From contig NZ_JAJJMO010000001.1 in assembly GCF_020905345.1 (NCBI RefSeq), positions 2,852,001 through 2,916,000 on the forward strand: 64,000 nt of DNA, read 5' to 3'. Position numbers and translations under genes: made by a program. The notes beneath the pieces are model-generated. The model saw only the letters and a list, made by a program, of their open reading frames with translations. It ran no database searches and was not told the DNA's origin. This DNA is from Flavobacterium pisciphilum (lineage in GTDB: Bacteria > Bacteroidota > Bacteroidia > Flavobacteriales > Flavobacteriaceae). Shown piece after piece: positions 43,526-55,500 of this stretch. Numbering within the stretch: the first letter of the stretch is position 1; each line of letters starts with the position of its first letter.

Positions 43526-46500
43526 TATCTTGATGCTGTAGCTGTACATCCATTTTTATCTGTTACAGTAACTGTGTATGTTCCTGATTTGTAAATAATG
43601 AATTTATTAACTGATCCATAAGGCTCACCATCTAATGTGAATTGGTAATCACCACCACCACCTGTAGCGGTAGCAACAATTTCATTTAATCCACCATCAG
43701 CTAATGTTAATGTTAATGGCTGAACCACAGCAATAGTAAATGGTAACGTTGTTTGTTCACAACCATTAGTATGTCTAGCTGTTACAGTATGCGTACCTGG
43801 AGCTACATTAACAAATATGTTGCTTTCTTGATACATACCACCATCTAGTGCATAATCTACATCTACTGGATTTGTATTTGATCCATCAATTGTAATCGTT
43901 ACAAAATTTGCTGCCAAATTGTTCACACAATCCGTATTAACCTTAGCTGTAGGCTCAAGTTTAACTGCATCTGGAGTAACAATTTCAAGCTCTGCTATAC
44001 AATTGTTAGCGTCAATTATATATACAGTATGTGTACCTCCTACTAATTGAATGAATGTATGTTCATCTCCTAAAATTTGCTCATACGTTCCATTTCTGTC
44101 ATCTAATACTACTTTGTATGGAGCAGTTCCTCCAACTATTTTAATACTAAATGCTCCATCTTTATCACCATCACAATACTCTGGTAATATACTACCTGGC
44201 ACTAAACTAAGGCTTAAGATGTCTGGTTGTTTAATTTCTATATCCTTAATAAGGAATTCACATCCATTTTCATCCTGAATTAATATATCATAGAAACCTG
44301 GTTCTAAATCATCAAAAACATTAGATTCAAAGAATTGTCTAAAGTCTGGTGAAATTGCATATCTAAGAATTCCTGTACCTCCTTGAGCAGTAACCACAAT
44401 TTTTCCGTTGTCTGATCCATTACAAGTTAAATCAGTAGGAACAGCAGTTGCAGTTATGCTAGTAGCTGGTTCTGTAATTGAAACTGGCAATGAAATAGCC
44501 TTACAATCATCACTAACCACTTGTACAAAATAATCTCCTTTTGCAAGGTTATCAAATTGACCAGGTTTGTTTTGAGTTGGTGCAGGTGTAACTGGTAGTT
44601 TACTTGCATCTAACAACGTGTAAACATAATTACCTAAACCTCCTATAGCTGTTGCATATATACTACCTGTACTTGATCCTTTACAGTGAATATCATAATC
44701 GACAACACTAGAGAAAACTAACGCTGGAACTGGTGAGAAATCAACTTGAGTAGCATAACTAATACAACCTAAAGCATCTTGTACATAATATTTATATGTA
44801 GTCGCTACTGCAGTTTGTGGCAATGTAATATCTACTGAAGAATTAAAAGGAGCAGAAGTAAAATTAATTCCATCTGTACCATATTTATAAGGACCACCAT
44901 TTCCGCCTGTTGCAGTAAGTGTAATCACAGGTAATCTATTACAACCTTCGATTGTTTTAATTCCTAAAGATGCTTTTACTATAGTAGGTTCTTTAATTTC
45001 TACCGATACTGATGTACCTGTACATTTCCATTCATCTGAAACAATAACCATATAACTTCCAGCTTTCAGATTAGTAAACACAGGATCCACTTGTGGTCCA
45101 TTTTTAGTTACAACTCCATCAGGATATGTTGAAACCAATGTATATAAATATTTACCTGAACCTCCTGTAGTAGTTACTGTAAGTTCTCCAGAATTATCAC
45201 CGTTACAAGTTAACATTGCCTTAGCTACAGTAGCTAAAACCTTAACTTCTTCAGGGATTTTTAATTCTAAAGGTACTGAATCCTCACATTTACTATCTCT
45301 TACTTTTACTACGTAATTACCCACTCCTAAGTTAGGGAAAGTTGATTGAGTAGACCAAGCCACTAATGGTGCACCATTCAATTCCAATTGGAATTCGTAA
45401 CCTCCTGGCCATCCTCCTTTAGCAGAAGCTATGATTTTCCCATCATTATTACCCACTGCACAAGTAATCTCTGAATGTTGTATTTCAAGTTCTAATGGTG
45501 TCAATGGTCCATCTATAGTAAACATAGTAGTTACAGTACAGAAAGGTGAATCTATTAATGTCGCTTCTATTTTATAAGAACCTGCTTTTAAATTACCAAT
45601 TTTAAGTGGTCCTAAATTTGAACTAGTACCCGTACTAGGTGTAGGACCCGTAATTACATAAGTGAATCCATTAGGAAGATTAGAAGGAATAGCTTTAGAA
45701 TCTACTAAAGTGAAATCTATGCTTCCGTCTGCTGCATTAAAACACGTAATGCTCTTAACGTTTGTTGCTTTTAAATCGAAAGTATTCGGCTTATCAACAG
45801 TATGAATTCTTTCAATACTACATCCTGTATCAGGATTTTTAACTGTAATCGTATATTCTCCTATTGGTAAATTAGTAAATACATTTACTCCAATTAAATT
45901 AGTTTTAATTGTACCATCTGGATATGTTATAGAATACTCTAAAGCTGGCAATACTCCTTTAGAAGTTACTGTAACTTTAATATTCTCTCCATCATTACAT
46001 GTTATTATAGCATCAACTGATATAAAAGCATCCTCAATGTTTACATAAGGCTTAATTGTTGCTGTAGTAGTAATTGGACAGCTATTACTATCATGAACTT
46101 CAATAATATAAGTACCTCCAGCTTGATCAGACGAAGTATATTTAGTCTCTTTTCCAGACTGAACAATTCTATCTTCTGCTACTGTAGCTCCTTTTTTGAT
46201 AAATACGTATTTGCTATACGGTAATGTTCCTCCTGAAGCACTTACTTCTATCGTTGCAAACTTAGGCTCATTTGTTCCTGCATTACAAACGAATTCAGTA
46301 ACAATTGGAGTAGCAATAACGATAAGACTTGGTTGAATAATTTCAGTTTTTGCTGAACCTGGACAATCTCTACCAGACATAACCGATACGGTATACTTAC
46401 CTGCTGGTAAATTACTGAATGTAGGGTCTTTTTGTTCTGGTCTAGCAACAGCATTCCCATTATAATCAACACCTGTTAAAGTAAACTTATAATCAGGGTT

Positions 46501-49500
46501 ATTATTACTTGCATCTAGAGCAACTGTTATAGTACCATCAGCTCCACCGTAACAAGCAACTGGAGTTGGTTTTAAATCAGCATCTACAATAGTAACAACT
46601 GCTGCTGTAGGTATCACATAATCAATTGATGCAGTACAACCAGTATCCATATCTTTTACCCAGAAATAATACTTTGTTCCTGGAGTTAAATTTGGGAATA
46701 CAGCTGATACGCTAAATACACCTGGTACTGTCGCTGATCCAATAGCGAACTGGTAATTCGGTGGAGCTACTGTTCCTCCTATACCTGTTAGGGTTACAAC
46801 ACCATCACTACCATTACAAGTTGGATAAGTTGAAATTTCTGCCGATAATCCTAATGGATCCAAAATTGTAAATGCTGCAAGTACTTCTGTAATACATCCG
46901 TTTGCATCTTTCACATATACTGCGTAAGTACCTGGTGATTTTACTGTTAATTTAGGGTTTATTGTAAAATTATCTTTATCTAAACCATATTGTAACTGTC
47001 CTACACCATTAGCAGTTACTGTAATTGTATAATCTGCACCAGCAACATAACATTGGCTATCTGGTGTAGCTACAATTGCACTAGGAACTGGATCTATAGT
47101 AATATCAACAGTTGTCATAACTGAACATCCATTTTTATCCATAACCCAAACATCCCATTTTGGGCTTACAGTTGGATCTAATGTAGCAGTATTGCTATCA
47201 AGATACTTCCCAATTGGTGAATCTCCTGATTTAACAAACGCATATTTATAACCCGGTGTTCCACCAATAACAGATGTAATAGGAACTGTTACTTGTGCGC
47301 CTTTAGTTTTACAATTTTGAGGCACATTTGTAATTGGACCTAAACTTAATGCTAATAAAGGTTCAGTAATTATAACCGCAGTTGAAGTTGCTTCACATTT
47401 AGGGAAAGCTGATTCTTTAACTACAACTGTGTATTTTGTTCCTGCTGGTAATCCTGCAGTTACTGTTGAACCTAAAGCTGTATCTCCATTTCCTGCATCT
47501 ACAGGAAGAGGATTGATACCGTTAAAAACTTCATAAGTATATTTTCCAGTATATCCAGTAACATCAATAGTTATTTTTCCTGTACTATCTGTTTTACATC
47601 CTACTTGAGATGATGCAAAAGCAGTTATTTCAAGATCATTAAATAATGGAACTGGTTGAACAGTTGATTTTATACTACAACCTGTATTATTATCGAAAAT
47701 TTCGAATTCATAGTAACTACCAGCTGTTAATGCATCATAAGCAAATGTAGTACCAGTAACAGTCGTTAAACTTCCTGCAATAAGAACTCCATCTTGATAC
47801 ACTTGGTATGTAAACTCTTTTGGAGTATTTGTTCCTCCAGTAATAACAACATTCATTACTTGCTTGCCGTTTTCACAATCTATTAATGGTCCAAATGTTA
47901 CATCCGCAGCAATTAAACTAGGGAATGGAGCAATTGGAATCGTAACATCATCGATACAACCGTTTTCATCCTTAACGTAATACGTTACGTTTTGAATCGC
48001 TTTGTTATCATCTACATAGAATTCATTTATGTCTTTATAAGTAATATTATCTTTACTATATGTGTATTTCCCAGTTCCACCAGCACCTGTAACGGTAACT
48101 TTTGTAGCTTTAGGAGTATTTCCTGTAGAACAAAGGAATGGATCAGCTACTGCACTAGCAACAACTTCAACAGGTATACCAATAGTAACTCTTACTGTTT
48201 TCTCACAACCTCTTTCCGATTTTACTGTAACATCATAATCTCCTGAAACTAATCCATCAAAATAACCATCTGATACTTGTGTAGTTGGAAGTCCTGTTAA
48301 TGGAGCAATTGGCGTAAGGATAAATGTATAAACTGGATTATTGTTAGCTGCTGGTAAATTAACTTTAATTGTACCATTACTAATGTTTCCTTGAGCTGGT
48401 TGTCCAGCTGGAGTCATACAATTAGGTAATGTCACTTCAATATCACCAATTGCTAATACTACTTTCGTAGGAAGCGGAATATCAACATTTACAGATTTTG
48501 TACAATTGGTACTTAAATCCTTAACCGTTACAGTATAACTTCCTGCTGCTTGATTTAAGAAAATACCATTGTTAAGCTGCACTACATCTGCAGGAGTAGG
48601 AACTACTGTATTATTTCTTAATGTATATTCAAATTTATTTCCAGTAGCTGCAGTAATATCACCTCCAGAAACTTCTGCAGTAATAGTACCATTTGCAATT
48701 TCACAAACTGGTGGAAGAGTAAATTTAGCTTTAAGGTCTAACGGTTTGAAAATTTCTAATTCCACTTCGTTGCTCGTACAACCATTTAAGTCCTTAACTT
48801 TAATTTTGTATTTCCCTGAAGCCAAATCAGATATTGTAAATTTTGGTACTGTTGTAATAGCAACAGCATTACCACCATTTAAACTATATGTATATGGTCC
48901 TACACCAAGTGTAGATATATCTACATTGATAGCAAAATTACCTTCGGTAGCTGAACAGAAAGCAGGGTCGATAACAGCAGCAATTACTGGTTCTGGATCT
49001 AACTTAACTGTAACTGGTGCATATGTAATACATCCGTAAGCATCACGAACATACACAAAATAATCACCTGCTTCTACGTTGAATGTGTTTGATTTATGCA
49101 AAGTAATATCAAAAGATGCGGCTGTTGGCTCTATATCTAATGCATCTTTCCCTGCAGGTAAATTATCCTTCACTATTTGATATAAATATGGAACTGCAGC
49201 AGAAGCTGGAATTGCAGGTACTCCTGGTGAAGCCGGTACACCAACAACTGCTGGTAAAGTAGTACCTCCTTTTGCAAAAGCTTCAACTCTACCTGCATTT
49301 AAAGCACAATTATCATTTTTATCTGATTTAGCTGTCAACTCTAAAGCTGTAGCTGAACCAGTAATATTAAATTGAAGTGTAGCAATACTACATCCTATTT
49401 TAATAGGCGTAGTTGTTCTATCTAGTACTTCTGTTACCAAAACATAGTAATTCCCAAATGGAAGTGTACCAAAATTAGTTATATCAAAAGATGTACGTGG

Positions 49501-52500
49501 TACAGTCCCAGCAGGAACAATACCAGTTCCTATGCCTCCGATTGGAGCTAACGTTTCTGCATTAAAAATTTGATAGTTAATATCCGTTGCTACTCCATAT
49601 TGGCTATAAACTTTAAGCGATACATTTCCATTGTCAGCATTCAAACAAGTGATATTTTGTGCCTGTACATTCTCTAAAGTTAACTTAGTGTTTGTCGGAA
49701 TCGCTTGGTCAGCAGTCTCAAAATAATAACACTTTGTTCCTTCATCATAAACAATAAATGTATAGGTAACTCCTGGTGTTAAATTATTAAAGACAGCCTT
49801 TTTACTACCTGGTATAATAACTGGGTCTCCTACTGGAGAGCCTAAAACTGTCTCATCTACCCATGGAGCAGTTGTAGGAGATTTCCAAACCATCCCTGGG
49901 CCAGTATAGATAGCAAAATGGAACGGTCCATTTCCTGTAATTCCAGCTCCAGTACCAGTACCAACAGCAACAGTTGCTGATCCCCCTGTAGAACAATCTG
50001 CAGGTGGAGAAGATATTGTAATATCCAAATCTTCTGGAGGAGATGCTACTAGTATATCTTTTATAATTTTAGAACAATTATTTGAATCTGTTATAATAAT
50101 TTGATAGTAACCAAAATCTACTACTTCAAAAACTTGTGTTGCACCAGTTTGTCCAGTAAATTTTTTATCATATCCATTAACACCTTTTACATGATAAATA
50201 TAATTTGGTGTCCCTCCAGATACAGAGGTAATTGTAATTGACCCCAATGATACACCACCTGATTTACAAGTTATAGGGTCTACTTTGTAAACTATTGAAA
50301 TTGGTGTAGGTTCATCAATTTTAATATTTAACTTTTCTGTAAAACAAGATTTTGAATCAGTAACTTTTACAGTATAGATTCCTGCCGGAAGTCCAGTAGT
50401 TTGTTCACCATAAGATGTACTAGTAGTTGTATTATACACATCTATTACATAAGGACCTACTCCAAAAGCGGTATCGATAGTTACAGTAATTGAACCTGTA
50501 GATTCCCCATTACATAAAATCGTTGAATTTGGTGTAGCTGTGAATTTCGGATCTGTTTTTGGTTTTACAATAACTGTAGAAGTTGTTGTACAACCTGTAT
50601 TATCTTTTATAAAAAATTCATATTTAGTATCTGTTGTAGCAGTAGTTGCTACATTATTTGTATAAGAAAATTTATTCCCTGTTATTACTTTAACAATAGG
50701 ATCTGCAACTCCATTTACTGATACGGTGTAAGTATATGGTGCTGTACCTTCAAACACTTCACCTTTAATAATAACATCTGGATTAATCGTACAATCGATA
50801 TCTTTATCCATCTTTACAGATGCTGTTAACTCTTTTGCAATATGTTGAGATGTTAATACTAATGTACAACCTGTTGCTTTGTCTCTAACAGTTACAACAT
50901 AATCTCCCGGTTCTAAATTAGGAAAAGTTCCAGAAGGCTGATAAGCTCCATCATTAAGTTTGTATTCGTAAGTTGGCGATGGTACTATTGCTGGCGTGAC
51001 AACTATAGTTGCTTTATTAACTTTATCATAACATAAATCTGAAATCAAATCTATTTTAGCATCAGGTTGAACTTTAGCAGCCAATGTAAATTTATCAGAC
51101 ACTTCACAACCATTTAAATCTTTTACAGATACTGTATACTCTCCAACTTGCGTTAAATTATCAAAACTATTTTTTGGCTGTGGACCTACTGTAGTTTTAT
51201 CAGGTTGTGTAAGGGTATATTTATTACTTCCCCAACCACCTTTTGTACTAACCACTACTTTACCATTAACATCACAAGTCATTGGTGTTGCAGTTAATAG
51301 TGTTATCTCTAATTTTTCAGCAGGAGCTAAAATTTTAGCAGTTGCTGAAGCGGTACAATTTGTCTCTAGATCTGTTATGATTAATTCATAATTACCCACT
51401 CCTAAATTAGGTGCGTCTACAGAAAATGTTGTTGATCCCGCAGCAGGAGTTAAACCTGTTACTGCTGTTCCTCCGTTGATAGAGTATGAATAACGAACTT
51501 TATTCCCTAAATCCTTGATAGTGAATTTTGCAGAACCATCTGTACCATTTAAACAAGAAATATTTATTTCTTCTTCTACTGTTACTACTATTGGTATTAA
51601 TTTTTCAATAGTATAAGGCAATGAGAAAGTACATTTGTTTGCATCTCTAACAGTAAATGTATACGTACCTGGAGCTAGACCTATAAACGTAGCATTTGTT
51701 TGGTAAGGTCTTGTAAGTCCAGCTGGAGCAGTTATTGCATATTCATATGTTCCTTTTCCTCCTGTTACACTGTTAATAGTAACATCAACTTTATTAGATG
51801 GACATTTGAGATCTGTATTTTTAATATCCAACGCTGTAATCGGAACTAAATCCAAAATAGTACCTGCATCTTTAGTAACTGTACATCCTTTGACATCAGT
51901 AATTGTAACTGAATAAGTTCCGCCAGTAGTTAAATCTTTAAATATACCTGTATCATTTGTTGCTACTACTGTAGTAACTCCATTTTTGGTAATATTTAAT
52001 ACATAGGTATAAGTTGTACCGTTTCCTCCTGTTGCTGAAGCTGTAATAATAGCTTTAGTTTCACAAGTATATGGTGTTGATATAGAAACTGAAGGAGTTA
52101 TTACATCTGGTTGTGTAATCTCAACTTCTACCTCTCCTGTACAACCATTAGTATCTTTTACATAAAATTTATGCTTTCCTAAAGTTAAACCTGAAAAATT
52201 AGGAGAGCTTGTAAATCCTGTTGTAGGTTTATCACTAAACTCATAATCACCTGTTCCATCATGTCCAGTTAATACTACTGAACCATCTGACAATCCATTA
52301 CAACTAATGTGAGTTGGCACTGCCTTAACTGTAGGGTTTGTAATTGAAGCCACATTACCCTCCGCAGTTGTTATACATTTATTTTTATCGGTAATTTCAA
52401 AAGTATATTTACCTGAATTAGTTGTAGTATATGTAAATTTTGGACCTGCAATAGTTCCTACACTAGCGTATACTTGATTACCTAAACCATCTTTAACTAT

Positions 52501-55500
52501 ATAACTAAATGGTGTTGTTCCACCATTAATTGTCACTTCAATCTTAGCCTCTTTTGGAGCGATACAAGTTAATGAAGTCGTTGTAAGCGCATCAGCAGTA
52601 AGCTTAGGATTAATTGTTTGACTAATAACTGTAGCTTCACAACCAAAATCATCAGTAATTATAAATGTGTAATTTCCTGTTGCTTTTGCTTCATAAGTAA
52701 ATGAAGTACCTGGTGCTGGAACAGGAATTTTTGAACCTAATGCACCCGTATTGTATTTAACCTGATAGAAATAAGGACCTACACCACCAGTAATATTAAC
52801 TGTTATCGTGGCAATTTTTCCATCAAAACATAAACCTGTATTATCTGCAATTTCAGCTTTTGGAGCGACTGGAGCATCAATAACTAAAGCCGTATCTATA
52901 TCATCTAGACAACCATTTTTATCTTTACCCGAAACAATATAAGTGCCTGGCTTAACATCTGTTAATATTCCATTAGATGGGAAAGTAACTACATTAGGCG
53001 GTGTTGCCGAATCTGTAAGTGTAAATGTATAGTCTTTTGTTCCTCCTTTTCCTGTTGCAGTAACTGTAGCACCTACAGAACACTTAGCAGCAGTAGCTTT
53101 TGCTTCTACTTCAAACTTTTCTGGTGAACCAATTGTAGGGTTCAAAGTAAAGTCACAACCTACAGAAGCAGCATCATAACGAATCTTAACAACATGAGGG
53201 CCTTCACCTAAATCATTAACAATAGTCTCTTCCAATTTAGAAATTTTCCAAGGAAGAACTCCATCTATTAAATATTCAAATCCGTTGGTCGTATTAAAAT
53301 TCTTAGCAATAATAGTTATAGATCCATCTTTACTTCCTTTACATTTTGTATCAATAATGTCTTTAACATCAGCCGTGAATTTTTTATTAGGATCAACAAT
53401 AACCTTAAAGTCTTTAGTTGATAAACATGATTTTGGTAATTGATATACTTCTATATCGTCAATCACTAAATCATTACCAGAAATTTCTAAACTTCCAGAT
53501 CGTATTACAAATGTCAAATTATCATTATCTCCAGGGTTTAACTCTAAATGAATTGGAACCCATTTCGTTCTATTAGGATCATTTGGATCTTCTGCAATTT
53601 TACCTGTATCTTGCCTTGCAACAACTTTTCCTAATTTATCTACTAACTCAAATCTAACAATTGGAGCGGCACCAGACATACCCGTATTAAGTAAATTACC
53701 AACAAAAAGATCTACTTTTATAGGTTGATTCTTTATAACATCAATAATAGGTTTACTATATAAAACACCGTATGTACCTGCAGCAGAACCGATATTTACT
53801 AATAAATATCTCCCTAGTGGATCTGGTTTTGGATTAGCTGCAGTAGTATGATCTTTATATTGAAACCATGCTGTATCATTTCTCCAAAAGAAGCTAGTTA
53901 CAGAATATTGATTATCCTCAACAGATCGTGTTCCACATTTATAAGGAGCATTAACTCTTTGATCATTAAAACAATATGCCGCAGCAATCCCTGGTGATGT
54001 AGTTGTTCCACCTGAACCAAAATCTTCTTTTAACAAAGTACTATAGGTTGGTACCGAAACCAATTTGTATCGTACTGATATTACGTGTGGAGTACCAGGA
54101 ACTGATGGTGGTACGTTTACAAAAACATTCGGTGGGTTATTGGTATTAACTACTCCATTAAGTAAATATTCATACTCATAATTACCTCCTCCTGTATTAG
54201 TAACTGTAACTGTTGTTGATGCAGTTCCATTACAATTAAAAGTTGGTGTTGAAACCTCAATTGTAGGGTCCGCAGGTTTTGGATCTAAAACAATTCCTGT
54301 CATTGGAAAAATACAATCTGCCGCATCTTTTATATAAAAGGTGTATGGAGTTGCACTAGGATCAATATAAGCTTCATTAGAAGTTATCCAAGTTTTTCCA
54401 CCATCAAAACTATATCTATATAAATTTGGTGCAGGAAAAGGTTTTCCTCCTTGAGCATTTGTAATTCTAACTTTACCTTGATTTTCATTTCCTGGTAGTC
54501 CGCAACCAGATAACTCAGCAATTCCAGCTGATGCTGTTAATGCAGATCCAGATCCACCTATTGTAATAGTTTTTGATGCATCAAAACAATCTACTCCGTC
54601 ATAGGTATATTTTACTACAACATCATAATCCCCTGCCGCTAGATTTTTGATTGGATTAATTGTACTAAAAGGCCCCGCAACACCATTAATACTATATGAA
54701 ACAGTATAAGGTGAAACAGCAGGATTTAAAGTAATTGAAATTTCTCCTGTTGCACTTCCGTAACAGTTAACATCTTTCTTATCAATAGTTGCAGTTGGTC
54801 GTATAAGATCTGGAACCTTAATAGTAGGAATTGTAACACTACATCCCGCAGCATCTACAACAACTATATCATAATTTCCGGCAGTATTTATAGGAATAAC
54901 CGGATTGGTTAAAGGAGTGGTTACTCCATTAACATAATAGTAATAGTATGGTGGAACTCCTGCTACAGGTTTTCCTCCTGTTACCACTACAGTAATCTCA
55001 CCATCCTCACAAGTAAGTGGTTTTGTAATAGTAGCTGTAGCAGATAATGAATAATCATCTATAGTAACTTTTTTTACTTCCTTACAACCATCTTTTGAAG
55101 TAATTTCTACATTATAAGTACCTGGAGCAATACCTTCAAAAAGATGATAATTAGTAGGATCAGCAATTTGTCCTGAGTCACCTTTTAGTTCTCCTGTTGT
55201 TGCGTCTTTAACTGTAAATTGATACCATCCGTTTACACCATTAGCAGTCGCTTTGATAGTTCCTCCTTTTCCAGTACATAATGGATTTGTTGTTTCTACA
55301 TCTGCTGAAAAAGTTAATTTAGAAATAGTAACATCTGCAGTGTAGACACACTTTTCAAATGTATTATCTACCGCTTTTGTTCTAATATGAACTAGATATC
55401 TTCCCGCTGCAACGTCATCAAAAACATTAGAAGCTTGGTATGGTAATTTTCCATCCAAACTGTATTCATAACCATATCCATCATTTGGTTTTGGATTTGT

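Noticed and set aside
48569..49039. 156-codon plus-strand ORF inside sprB
   Set aside because: It is antisense to the continuous sprB frame, has no family features, and reflects codon bias of the repeats.
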